DNA from: Chloroflexota bacterium
GTDB taxonomy: Bacteria > Chloroflexota > Anaerolineae > UBA4142
Length of the DNA: 64,000 bases
Assembly: GCA_016215025.1 (NCBI GenBank)
Contig: JACRMI010000055.1
Coordinates: 58,523-122,522, forward strand
Direction of reading: 5' to 3'
Part shown: one piece after another, positions 53,309 to 61,108 of the stretch
Numbering within the stretch: the first letter of the stretch is position 1
How the letters are laid out: every line of letters starts with the position of its first letter
Translations under genes and position numbers: made by a program
Notes under the pieces: generated by a model
The model's database searches: none
Seen by the model: only the letters and a program-made list of their open reading frames with translations
Told to the model about the DNA's origin: nothing

Positions 53309-54280
53309 TTACGCGTACATGATCTTGGCGAGTTTTTCGATCATCGCCAAGCCGGTAACGTCGCGCTCCATCTCTGGCACTTGCGCCAGCACTTGGTTGC
53401 CGAACGTCTGGTTGATTTTGTCGATGTATTTGGCTTGCATCGCCAAGCGATTTTGCAAATACGCTGGAACGACTTGATTGCGCAATTCGGGTGGCAGCAC
53501 GCGATTCACCACATAGCCCGCCGTCGGCACATCGAATTTGGAGAACAATTCTGCCGCCTTGGCGGTGTCGAGAATAATCATTTCTTCTGGCACGATGACG
53601 AAGAAGAAAGCCGTCTTTTCCTTATCGGTCAAGATCGACGACGAGGCATTGATGCGCTGTTTGATATACTGCAACTCGCTAAGAATCTTGTCTTCGTCGG
53701 TCTCTTTCTGTCGCTTGATGCGTGAGACCATCGTCTCGTACTCGCGCATCTCTTCGCGCAGCTTGGTGATCTTGTTGATCCACTCATCGTACACCTTTGC
53801 CATCGACAAATAGTACAACGCATGTCCGAGCGGAACCAGATCGTAGATGTAATAGTCGTAATCGCCCTTGACGACAATATCGACCACGGCATCAAAGATC
53901 GCCGACTCTTCCATCGCAGGTTCGGCGGAGGCAGCGGCGATGTAATCTTCAATTTCCTCTGGGACGGAATCGAAACCGTACATGTCCAGGATTTTCTGGC
54001 GAATTTCGTTCTGGTAATCTTTGATGTGCTTGTCGGCGTCGATTTCTTGCGCCCATAAGTTTTCCATGATGGGCACTGCGCCCTTGCCGAAAATATCTTT
54101 TTGGAAAATGTCGGTCAAGCTGGCTTGGGGATCGACGGAAAAGACGAGCACTTTTTTGCCTTGCGAAGCGAGCCAATATGCGGTAGCGGCAGAAAAGGTG
54201 GTTTTACCCAGACCGCCTTTGCCGCCAAACATGATATAGCGGCGGTCGGGGTTCTTTTGAAAGACTTCTTTGAGTGACAT
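53309..54280 (-). CDS. ArsA/Get3-like ATPase with altered switch II
   Basis: A 323-residue P-loop ATPase paralogous to its neighbour. Walker A is FGGKGGLGKTT (about residues 16-26). Switch I is canonical (SVDPQASLTD). Switch II is strongly changed (YDLVPLGHALYYL in place of DTAPTGHTLRLL), keeping only the Asp and GH. The pattern is the mirror image of the neighbour, which lost switch I. The start at 54280 has GGAG six bases upstream; the ATG six codons earlier lacks one. It follows the small-protein gene at 54366 after an 85-base gap containing a palindrome. Confidence 0.9.
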   Translation of the reverse strand: MSLKEVFQKNPDRRYIMFGGKGGLGKTTFSAATAYWLASQGKKVLVFSVDPQASLTDIFQKDIFGKGAVPIMENLWAQEIDADKHIKDYQNEIRQKILDMYGFDSVPEEIEDYIAAASAEPAMEESAIFDAVVDIVVKGDYDYYIYDLVPLGHALYYLSMAKVYDEWINKITKLREEMREYETMVSRIKRQKETDEDKILSELQYIKQRINASSSILTDKEKTAFFFVIVPEEMIILDTAKAAELFSKFDVPTAGYVVNRVLPPELRNQVVPAYLQNRLAMQAKYIDKINQTFGNQVLAQVPEMERDVTGLAMIEKLAKIMYA

Positions 54281-54299
54281 GATGTCTCCAATAAGCAAA

Positions 54300-54368
54300 T
54301 AGCTTTCAGCGGTCAGCGTAAAGCTAAATCAGTTTTGCTATACGCTATATGCTATACGCTGAAAGCTA
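54300..54368. repeat. Palindromic element inside the ArsA transcription unit
   Basis: The ends TAGCTTTCAGCG (54300-54311) and CGCTGAAAGCTA (54357-54368) are exact complements. The interior has TATACGCTATA. The right end supplies the stop codon of the small-protein gene. It may form an RNA hairpin that sets the ratio of small protein to ATPases. Confidence 0.65.
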
Positions 54369-54641
54369 GAACATGGCGTCGCTGATATCTTTTTCGCGCA
54401 ACATGCGGCGCTTCCAGGTAGCGATGTTCGGCACGACGTAAGGCAATAAGCGAAGGGAATAATACGGAGGCAAAATCGGCACACCAATCAAGTCACCCAT
54501 GGTGATGAGGATGAACAGATGCTCCATGGATGCTCGGGTTCGAACGGCGTAACGGCTCATGTCGTGCGCCGCCATGCCGTACATGACTTCTTTCAAATTG
54601 TCCAAAAAACTACGTTTTTCTTTTGGTTTTTCGTCTGGCAT
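54366..54641 (-). CDS. 91-residue protein of the YYSLR-LPYVVPNI family (copy B), ArsA-linked
   Basis: A small protein with a charged N-terminus (PDEKPKEKRSF), an amphipathic helix region, a hydrophobic centre (about 40-70, LFILITMGDLIGVPILPPYY) and a basic end (ATWKRRMLREKD). The shared core GD-xx-G-x-PI-x-PPYYSLR-x-LPYVVPNI-xx-WKRR is also in 57743-58018. The start at 54641 is preceded by AGGAG and lies about 30 bases after a predicted transcription start. Function unknown. Its co-transcription with two Get3-like ATPases suggests it is a client, adaptor or membrane anchor for them. Confidence 0.85.
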   Translation of the reverse strand: MPDEKPKEKRSFLDNLKEVMYGMAAHDMSRYAVRTRASMEHLFILITMGDLIGVPILPPYYSLRLLPYVVPNIATWKRRMLREKDISDAMF

Positions 54642-54677
54642 TTTCACTCCTCTCGGTAGTTGAATAGACGTACCTTT

Positions 54678-54706
54678 ATTATATCCGTTGATCTCTGCGC
54701 TGTCAT
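54678..54706 (-). promoter_or_regulatory. Promoter of the small protein B-ArsA-ArsA unit
   Basis: On the minus strand: ATGACA (54706-54701), 17-base spacer, TATAAT (54683-54678). The 6-3-6 palindrome TCCACGTGGCGTGGA (54706-54720) adjoins the -35 and is a candidate site for the NarL-type regulator encoded just upstream. Confidence 0.7.
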
Positions 54707-54758
54707 CCACGTGGCGTGGATTACGCTCTCCTTATTTTGTGGAGAACGCCCGCCTAAC

Positions 54759-55427
54759 CTACGTTTTTCCAGTTTCATCAAGCGAAGTCAGACCCTGGCG
54801 CAGCGCGTATAACGTCGCTTGAACGCGATTGGCTAGATGCAGCTTGCTCAAGATGTTGTCCAAATGCGTGCGGACCGTCGCTTGACCGATACCCAAATAG
54901 TGCGCAATCTCGCGATTGTCGCGACCTTGAGCGACCAGGCGCAGCACCTCGACTTCGCGCTCGGTCAAGGGTTCCGGCGTCAACGAATGTGTTTTCGGAT
55001 GACTCAACTCGTCCAGAACTTTGATCGCGATGCTCGGCGGCAACGACGGTTCACCGGCGTACACGCGCCGAATCGTCCCGAGCAAATCTTCCGGCTCGGA
55101 ATCCTTGAGCAAGTAGCCAAGCGCGCCGGCTTTGATCGCTGGAAAAACTTTGTCATCCGCCACGAAACTTGTCAGCGCAATGATGCGCGTTTGCGGCAGA
55201 CGATCCAAAATCTGCCGAATCGCTTCGACTCCATCCATCTTCGGCATCACCAAATCCATCAAGATCACATCGGGCTTGAGCGCCTCAGCTTGCGCCACTG
55301 CGCTCTCGCCATCGCTCGCCTCGCCGACCACTTGCATATCGGCGACTTGTGCCAACAGCGCGCAGATGCCTTTGCGCACGATCCCATGATCGTCGACGAC
55401 CAATAACCGAATTGGTTGCTTGGTCAT
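54759..55427 (-). CDS. NarL/FixJ-family response regulator of the ArsA locus
   Basis: A 222-residue receiver plus LuxR HTH. It has VVDDHG, phospho-acceptor in DVILMDLVMP, Thr in IIALTSFV, Lys in GYLLKDS, and an HTH (LTEREVEVLRLVAQGRDNRE, IGQATVRTHLDNILSKL). AGGAGAGG precedes the ATG. It lies 83 bases downstream of its kinase, with a strong hairpin between, and 117 bases upstream of the small protein B gene, whose promoter it may control. Confidence 0.93.
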   Translation of the reverse strand: MTKQPIRLLVVDDHGIVRKGICALLAQVADMQVVGEASDGESAVAQAEALKPDVILMDLVMPKMDGVEAIRQILDRLPQTRIIALTSFVADDKVFPAIKAGALGYLLKDSEPEDLLGTIRRVYAGEPSLPPSIAIKVLDELSHPKTHSLTPEPLTEREVEVLRLVAQGRDNREIAHYLGIGQATVRTHLDNILSKLHLANRVQATLYALRQGLTSLDETGKT

Positions 55428-55452
55428 ATCCTCTCCTAAACGTTCTTAGATT

Positions 55453-55498
55453 GGACGTGGACTGGCTGTGCTGAAGTTCGCACAGTCAGTCCGCGTCC
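55453..55498. repeat. Large hairpin between kinase and regulator genes
   Basis: The 19-base arms 55453-55471 and 55480-55498 (GGACGTGGACTGGCTGTGC, one or two mismatches) have an 8-base loop. No U-tract follows on the minus strand, so it is more likely an RNA-stability or attenuation element than a full terminator. Confidence 0.65.
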
Positions 55499-55509
55499 AG
55501 AAATCTTTT

Positions 55510-57768
55510 TCAAAATGGAATGGCGACCTGCAACCTTGTCCCTTTGCCCGGAATACTCGCCAGTTCCAATTCTCCACCCATGCGGCGCACCCGCTCTTGC
55601 ATTCCGCGCAAACCAAGGCCGCCGCCTTGCTTTGCGTCATCCGCATCAAAACCAATGCCATCATCTTCCAGAGTCAGAGAAACTGCATGTTCATCATATC
55701 GAAGATGAATCTCGACATTTTGCGACTTGGCATGTTTCACCACATTGTTGAGACCTTCCTGAGCGATTCGATAAAGTTCTTCCTCGATGGGAAGCGGCAC
55801 GCGCCTCTCGCCTTCGACTGAAATCTTTGCCGCAAAACCGGCCCGCTCTTCGACGGACGATAACCGCGCACGCAATGCGGCGACCAGTCCTTCTTTTTCC
55901 AGTGCGAGTGGATGCAGTTCATAAATCAGCAACCGCATATCAAACATGGCTTCGCGAACCACCTTGCGAAGTTCCTGCAAATTTTTGCTTGCGGCCTCGT
56001 CTTGTCCGTTGGAAAGCGCCAACCGGGTGGCGTCAGCGTACAACGTAACGCTGTAGAGTGCTTGCGTAACCGAATCGTGCAATTCGCGCGCCAGGCGTTG
56101 GCGTTCTTCCAACACGGCGAGTTGCTCTGCCTGATGGTGCAGTCGCGCATGTTCGATGTTGATCGCGGCTTGATAGGCAAAGAGCGTAATGATGCGAACA
56201 TCGTCTTGATTAAAGCCACCGGTCTTGTTCATCACATCCAACGCGCCGATCACTTTAGTATCGGTTTTGAGCGGCACGCTCAGCAGCGACGTCAGCCCCG
56301 GCAACCACTGATCGTCTGAATCGCCGTGATTGATAAGCACTGGCTCGTCAGTGTAAACTTCGCGCCCGGCAATCGTCCATTTGAAAGGCACCCGCTCGAG
56401 CGCCGGTTCGGGCTTGCCGAGGTGATGCGTCACCCGCAGCCAACCATCCTCATCCAAAAGCAGTACGGCACTGCCCCGCGCCCCGGTCAAATTCTTGGCT
56501 TCGACGCAAACGATCTCCAGGATTTCGGGCAGTCCGATTTTTTCGAGAAAACCTTTGGCGAGGCGTGACAGCCCTTCCGTTTCCGCCAATCGTCGTCGGG
56601 TCTCTTCATAGAGCCGCGCATTATCGACGCCTAACGCAACCGAGTTGGCAATGCCCCGAACAAGTTCTAGTTCATCCTGGCTAAATCCATCGCGCGCCTT
56701 TTGCGTGATGAGGACGGCGACGCCCAGGATTTGCTCGCCCGAACGAAGCGGCACCGCGAGCAGCGATTTGTAATCGAAAGCCAGTCCGGCCTTTTGAGAA
56801 ATTTCGGGGCTTGATTCAAAATCAAAAGCGGTCAGTGGCTCTTTGCGCTCGAGCACCTCTTCCAGGTACGGGTCAAGTTCAAATTCTAAAAGCCGCTTGT
56901 CCGATTCGTCAAAGTAATCGCGCGCTTGCCAACCACCTACCGCGCGTGGAATCAATCGATTGCGTTCGGGGTCGATGAAAAATATGCAGCAAAACGGCGC
57001 GCCAATTGCAGACGCCATCACTTCGGCGATACTTTCGAGGACCGCGTCCAGTTCAAGTGAACTGCTCGCGACACGCAATGCGTTCAGAACTTGGGCAGTG
57101 TGTTTTTGTGCGCGTGTCAGTTCGCGCGTCCGTTCGTGAATACGCATTTCCGAATCGTCGGACAATCGGCGGACGCGCTCTTCGCTCTCTTGCAAAGCAG
57201 CACGCGTCTGTTGCAAATGGCGGTGTTCGACGCAGTGTTCGACCCAGCTTTGCGTGATCTGGATGAAAAACCGCACCAGCGTCTTGGCTCGTTCTTCGGA
57301 AACTATTGGGACTTGACGCAGCGCCTGCAAATATTTCGCTTCGTCAAACCCGAACTTGTGCGCAAGGCGGAGAAACGAGTCTTCATTCGGCGGCTCATGG
57401 AGAAATTGACCGAGGAAAAACGTGGCGACGTGCTGTCCTTCGATGCGCACTGGCACGGCGTATTCGCGCAAGCCGTTGATGCAGTAATGGCAAACGAAAG
57501 ACTGATCGGGTGGATAATCGTGGCGGTTGCTTTGGTGCCGCCAGCACTGCTCGTCGATTTGGGGGTGCGCCCAATGGAATTGCGCGCAAAGAGCGAGCCA
57601 GGATGTCGTCGCCAAAACGTTATGATCCAAATCAACCAATGCACTGGACACGCCGGTTACGGCATGGAAGGACTGCATCAATTGCTGCAGGTCGGGTAGA
57701 GCGATGAGGCTGGCATCGCCAGAATTCACGGGGGAGGGACTATTAGACACCGTGCAAATCGAATTCAT
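55510..57768 (-). CDS. PocR/GAF histidine kinase of the ArsA locus
   Basis: A 752-residue soluble sensor kinase. Residues about 20-190 form a PocR-type ligand-binding domain with a Cys set (CAQFHW, EQCWRH, FVCHYCINGL) that could bind metal or a redox cofactor. Two GAF domains (about 220-400 and 410-540) follow, then HisKA_3 with the acceptor His in ARELHDSVTQALYSVTLYAD, and HATPase_c (GLNNVVKHAK, DDGIGFD, GLGLRGMQERV). I use the ATG at 57768, which overlaps the upstream small-protein gene by 26 bases; a GTG about 15 bases later is an alternative. The longer frame back to 57975 is only the out-of-frame shadow of that gene. Confidence 0.92.
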   Translation of the reverse strand: MNSICTVSNSPSPVNSGDASLIALPDLQQLMQSFHAVTGVSSALVDLDHNVLATTSWLALCAQFHWAHPQIDEQCWRHQSNRHDYPPDQSFVCHYCINGLREYAVPVRIEGQHVATFFLGQFLHEPPNEDSFLRLAHKFGFDEAKYLQALRQVPIVSEERAKTLVRFFIQITQSWVEHCVEHRHLQQTRAALQESEERVRRLSDDSEMRIHERTRELTRAQKHTAQVLNALRVASSSLELDAVLESIAEVMASAIGAPFCCIFFIDPERNRLIPRAVGGWQARDYFDESDKRLLEFELDPYLEEVLERKEPLTAFDFESSPEISQKAGLAFDYKSLLAVPLRSGEQILGVAVLITQKARDGFSQDELELVRGIANSVALGVDNARLYEETRRRLAETEGLSRLAKGFLEKIGLPEILEIVCVEAKNLTGARGSAVLLLDEDGWLRVTHHLGKPEPALERVPFKWTIAGREVYTDEPVLINHGDSDDQWLPGLTSLLSVPLKTDTKVIGALDVMNKTGGFNQDDVRIITLFAYQAAINIEHARLHHQAEQLAVLEERQRLARELHDSVTQALYSVTLYADATRLALSNGQDEAASKNLQELRKVVREAMFDMRLLIYELHPLALEKEGLVAALRARLSSVEERAGFAAKISVEGERRVPLPIEEELYRIAQEGLNNVVKHAKSQNVEIHLRYDEHAVSLTLEDDGIGFDADDAKQGGGLGLRGMQERVRRMGGELELASIPGKGTRLQVAIPF

Positions 57769-58018
57769 GATCGTCGGAGAATTCGCGCTCGCGTGAGACG
57801 CGGCGTTTCCAACTTTTGATATTCGGGACGACATAGGGTAGTATGCGCAGGGAATAGTACGGGGGAATGATCGGTAAGCCAAGCATATCGCCGAAGGTGA
57901 TCGACATGAAGAGCATTTCGAGCGAACCACGCAATTCCATAGCGTGCTCTTCGAATTCATAGCCCAACATGCCATAGAGAAACTCGCGAATTGTTTTTAG
58001 CCAACTTTCTGCATTCAC
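57743..58018 (-). CDS. 91-residue protein of the YYSLR-LPYVVPNI family (copy A), first gene of the kinase unit
   Basis: A paralog of 54366-54641 with the same length and core (GDMLGLPIIPPYYSLRILPY, then VVPNI, WKRR). It has an acidic end (EFSDDHEFDLHGV). The start is GTG at 58018, with a strong AAGGAG five bases upstream. The ATG at 58039 overlaps the -10 box of the promoter and cannot be in the mRNA. It overlaps the start of the sensor-kinase gene, so translation is probably coupled. Function unknown. Confidence 0.85.
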   Translation of the reverse strand: MNAESWLKTIREFLYGMLGYEFEEHAMELRGSLEMLFMSITFGDMLGLPIIPPYYSLRILPYVVPNIKSWKRRVSREREFSDDHEFDLHGV

Positions 58019-58037
58019 TCGCTCTCCTTCCGCAATC

Positions 58038-58066
58038 ATTATATCATCGCGATTTTGGGTTGTCAA
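58038..58066 (-). promoter_or_regulatory. Consensus promoter of the small protein A-kinase-regulator unit
   Basis: On the minus strand: TTGACA (58066-58061), 17-base spacer ending in TGA, TATAAT (58043-58038). Both hexamers are perfect consensus with an extended -10. Predicted start near 58031. Confidence 0.85.
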
Positions 58067-58070
58067 AACA

Positions 58071-58099
58071 TTGACGCGATATTCCGGCAATGTTATAAT
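58071..58099 (+). promoter_or_regulatory. Near-consensus promoter of the gene at 58132
   Basis: TTGACG (58071-58076), 17-base spacer containing an extended TG, TATAAT (58094-58099). Its -35 is only four bases from the -35 of the opposite promoter. Confidence 0.82.
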
Positions 58100-58131
58100 C
58101 TTTGCCACTCTGGATACAAAAGGATGTTGGA

Positions 58132-58794
58132 ATGCCCAATCTCGAAAGCCTGACTTATCCCTTGCTGGTTGTGCTCGCGGTCATCATCATTGGGTGGTTT
58201 GCCCTGGGCACGCAATTCAATGTGCGCAAAGGTGACCGCGTGCTGAAATGGCTGCACGAAGGCATGCCGCTCATCGGCGAAAAAACGACGATGCATTGGA
58301 TGGGTTCGTCTGTGCTGCAATTGAAGATCGCCAAAGGCAAAGCGCCGTATCGCAGTTCCGAAAACCTTTTTGTCTTTGAACCGCGCGATGTTCTTTTTCT
58401 GTGGGCGTTGTCGCGGATGCAAGGTCGGCGCGACCTGATCATTTTTCGTGGAACGCTGAACGCGTCACCCAGCTTCGAGTTGGAAATCTTCGATCCCAAA
58501 GGCTGGACCACGCAGAGCACCAAGCGTCATGTAGAAACGAAAAATTGGTCGCTGGCTGAATTATCCAGCCAGCCAGATTTGCGCGCGTATTATTCAGGAA
58601 ACGGCGGCGCGCAAGCGGTGGCATCGCTCACGGCGCTGGCTATCCGTTCCGGTGCCCGCTTGATGCGTTTGTCGATTCACCGCGATGTGCCGAATGTCGA
58701 AGCGCATTGGTACATGCCTAATTTGGATCAAGTTTCGGCGCGCGATCTGTATTCTAGTTTGCGTGAAATCGGCGATCAAGCGATACGCGGCTAA
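58132..58794 (+). CDS. Membrane-anchored protein of unknown function
   Basis: A 220-residue protein with one N-terminal membrane helix (about residues 8-26, PLLVVLAVIIIGWFALG) and a basic, mixed alpha/beta rest that is probably cytoplasmic (FNVRKGDRVLKWLHEGMP, FVFEPRDVLFLWALSRMQGR). The ATG at 58132 follows AAAGGATG. An earlier in-frame TTG lies downstream of the -10 but has no ribosome binding site. It is divergent from the ArsA locus and shares its control region, so joint regulation is likely. Confidence 0.8.
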   Translation: MPNLESLTYPLLVVLAVIIIGWFALGTQFNVRKGDRVLKWLHEGMPLIGEKTTMHWMGSSVLQLKIAKGKAPYRSSENLFVFEPRDVLFLWALSRMQGRRDLIIFRGTLNASPSFELEIFDPKGWTTQSTKRHVETKNWSLAELSSQPDLRAYYSGNGGAQAVASLTALAIRSGARLMRLSIHRDVPNVEAHWYMPNLDQVSARDLYSSLREIGDQAIRG

Positions 58795-58863
58795 GATTCA
58801 GAAACCCATTTTCGCTTCTGCTTCGCAGAAGCAGCGAAAACGGGTTTCTACCCAAGAGCAAAG

Positions 58864-58897
58864 AATTGCCCTCACAGAATGATCTGTGAGGGCAATT
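58864..58897. terminator. Bidirectional terminator between 58132 gene and cstA
   Basis: The 15-base arms AATTGCCCTCACAGA (58864-58878) and 58883-58897 have an ATGA loop and are followed by TT. A second hairpin of the AAACCCATTTTCGC type lies just before it (about 58799-58850). Confidence 0.78.
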
Positions 58898-58923
58898 TTC
58901 ATTTACATGCCAATATTCAATTG

Positions 58924-60906
58924 TTATTCAGCAGGCGCAGTAGCAGTCTGGGGTTTTTGGCTGTACCGTTGCCACGCTTTCCAAGCATCCCACGCGATAA
59001 CAGCGGCGCACACGAACAACAACACGGAGATGATGATCTGCACCCAACCACCGATTTGCACAATCGCCTGTCCGGCGAAAGCGGGTGCTGTCAGGACATT
59101 GACGTATTGATTGTACGCGATAACGATGATCGATGCCATCGTGGTGATGTACATGAACAGCATCGGAATCAGCGCATAGAGCGGATTGCGCCCTGTCGAT
59201 TTCAACCACACCGAGACGATGAGCAAACCGAGCGCGGCCATCAACTGGTTGGAGGAGCCAAACAACTGCCAGAGGTAAACCCAGGTTCCAGTCAATAGCA
59301 AGAACAACGCGCACAGCATTGAAAAGATCGATGCGACGTGCATGTTGCGGAAGATCGGGACCGTATCGCCAAGCCATTCGGTCAAGGTCACCCGCATCAC
59401 GCGGAACAGTAACTGCACCACGGTAATGACGATGACCATGAACACGCCAAAGCCAAGCGATGTGCCATACGCCACGAATCCTTCGCCGAAGAGCACACCC
59501 AGCAAGCGACCAATGCCAGCGGCGAACGCGCCAACGCCGGCCAAGCCAGTGATCGAGACCGCCGTCAGGGCTAACAAGGCAAGTGCATTCTCGGTCAACA
59601 TACCGCCGCCGCCCACCGGCAGTGCATCGGTTTCATGTTCGATTTGGCGGGAGGTGTTGACGGAACCGATCAACGAGTGCCAGCCGGAGATTGCACCGCA
59701 CGCGATGGTGACAAAGAGCATAGGCCATAAGGGTTGCCATTGTTTTCCGTTCACAAATGTGAACCCGAGATCGTACACATTCGGCAAGTTGATATTTGGT
59801 TTCACGGCAGCAATGGCAAACGTAGCGATTTTGGGTGCAATAAAAGGTGCAAGGAGTGCGCCTACGGCGCTCAAGCCAATGGCGAGGATGCTAATCCAAA
59901 AGCCGATATAGTTGACAGGCTGCGCAAACCTCCAAATTGGCAAGTTCGCGCCGAGATAACTGAACGCGAGCAGAAAGACCGCCCAGAAGAGATAGTTGGG
60001 CAGAGTTTTGATCGTATCTGTTGTCGCATCGTATGCGGCTGTGCTAGGACGTTTCCCATCCGCACCCACAGCGGGCGTACGCGGATCGGCGCGGGTTGGA
60101 TCGACGACGACGAAGAGCGCTTGCTTGTTGGTAATACTGTCGACGGCACTGTTTAATCCAGCAACGGCGCTTTGAACAGGACCCAACGTAGTACCTTGCG
60201 TTCCAAATGGACCAAGCAACATCGCAGCAATCGTGATGATGACGGTGATGGCTGTGACGACCAGCAAGTCCATCTTCCAACGGTAGAGCATTTGACCGGC
60301 GAGCAACCCCATCACCGCAAGTGCCAAAAGCCCAAGCGGGACATCGGTGCGCGCAGACATCAAAGCGGTCATAACGCCCATAAACGCGCCGGCGACCAAG
60401 AGGAGGTAGAAGAAGATAAACACAAAGAGGATTTGGCGTGTGCGAGGAGCAATCAATCGATAAGCAATCGCGCTCAGGGAGTTGCCATCATTGCGAACGG
60501 AAAGCATAATCGCCGAATAGTCGGCTGCCCAGCCAACAAACGTTACGCCAATGATAAGCCAAAGAATCGAAGGGAACCAACCCCAAAACGTCGCGGCGAC
60601 GATTGGACCTGTAATGGGACCGGCAGCGGCGATGGATTTAAAGTGATAGCCATAAAGCACATTGCGGCTGGTCGGCATAAAGTCCACGCCATCCATATAC
60701 ATTTTGGCAGGGGTGGCTTTTTTGGCATCGGACTGGATCACCTGCTTGTCGATATGGCGAGCATACAAATTGTAGGCAAGATAGATCATTACGCCACCGA
60801 GAACGACGACGAGCCAGGTGTTCATCGGCATACCCGAAGCGACTACCGCACCGCCAACGATAATGGGGATCAAAATTAACAAAAGTACGACGAGACGGAT
60901 GTCCAT
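58924..60906 (-). CDS. cstA: CstA-family carbon-starvation transporter
   Basis: A 660-residue integral membrane protein with about 15 helices. Family motifs seen include DFMPTSRNVLYGYHFKSIAAAGPITGP split over residues about 76-101, ADYSAIMLSVRNDG, SGWHSLIGS and the late LFGSSNQLMAALGLL. CstA/BtsT proteins import pyruvate or peptides during carbon limitation. The length is near that of the family. GGAGGG precedes the ATG. The leader is about 195 bases, from the promoter at 61109-61137, and carries a candidate leader peptide. Confidence 0.93.
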   Translation of the reverse strand: MDIRLVVLLLILIPIIVGGAVVASGMPMNTWLVVVLGGVMIYLAYNLYARHIDKQVIQSDAKKATPAKMYMDGVDFMPTSRNVLYGYHFKSIAAAGPITGPIVAATFWGWFPSILWLIIGVTFVGWAADYSAIMLSVRNDGNSLSAIAYRLIAPRTRQILFVFIFFYLLLVAGAFMGVMTALMSARTDVPLGLLALAVMGLLAGQMLYRWKMDLLVVTAITVIITIAAMLLGPFGTQGTTLGPVQSAVAGLNSAVDSITNKQALFVVVDPTRADPRTPAVGADGKRPSTAAYDATTDTIKTLPNYLFWAVFLLAFSYLGANLPIWRFAQPVNYIGFWISILAIGLSAVGALLAPFIAPKIATFAIAAVKPNINLPNVYDLGFTFVNGKQWQPLWPMLFVTIACGAISGWHSLIGSVNTSRQIEHETDALPVGGGGMLTENALALLALTAVSITGLAGVGAFAAGIGRLLGVLFGEGFVAYGTSLGFGVFMVIVITVVQLLFRVMRVTLTEWLGDTVPIFRNMHVASIFSMLCALFLLLTGTWVYLWQLFGSSNQLMAALGLLIVSVWLKSTGRNPLYALIPMLFMYITTMASIIVIAYNQYVNVLTAPAFAGQAIVQIGGWVQIIISVLLFVCAAVIAWDAWKAWQRYSQKPQTATAPAE

Positions 60907-60965
60907 CAGTGACCCTCCAGAGTCAGAATTAGCTGCCGCAAATAAACGGCAGGCACAGTGTCAGT

Positions 60966-61007
60966 TCAATAAGAACAAGGCGTTGGATGTTGCGTTAAAT
61001 CAGGCAT
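60966..61007 (-). CDS. Candidate 13-residue leader peptide ahead of cstA
   Basis: MPDLTQHPTPCSY followed by a stop. The start sits directly behind AAAGGAGGTG, a near-perfect Shine-Dalgarno sequence, though with only two bases of spacing. The AUG and the GGAGG lie in a hairpin (GGUAUUACC-AAAGGA-GGUGAUGCC). It ends 59 bases before cstA. It might be a translated leader, or the SD may only hold ribosomes. Confidence 0.3.
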   Translation of the reverse strand: MPDLTQHPTPCSY

Positions 61008-61108
61008 CACCTCCTTTGGTAATACCACACGAATCGTCCAAAGACGATCGGCCTACCCTACGCTAAAACACCGTAGATACTCTCTCGTCACGCTATTCGA
61101 TTAACTAA

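Noticed and set aside
52314..54280. Arsenite-efflux ATPase (ArsA proper)
   Set aside because: There is no arsB, arsR or arsD nearby and no arsenite-binding Cys pattern, and key ATPase residues are changed.
57769..57975. N-terminal extension of the PocR kinase
   Set aside because: It is out-of-frame reading of the small protein A gene, which has its own promoter, ribosome binding site and a paralog.
58019..58108. Longer start of small protein A at 58108 or 58039
   Set aside because: The region holds the promoter. The ATG at 58039 overlaps the -10 box, while GTG at 58018 has AAGGAG.
61003..61018. Fragment of the 16S rRNA 3' end on the plus strand (ATCACCTCCTTT)
   Set aside because: Only about 12 bases match and the surroundings are unrelated. 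On the minus strand it is simply a strong Shine-Dalgarno sequence.
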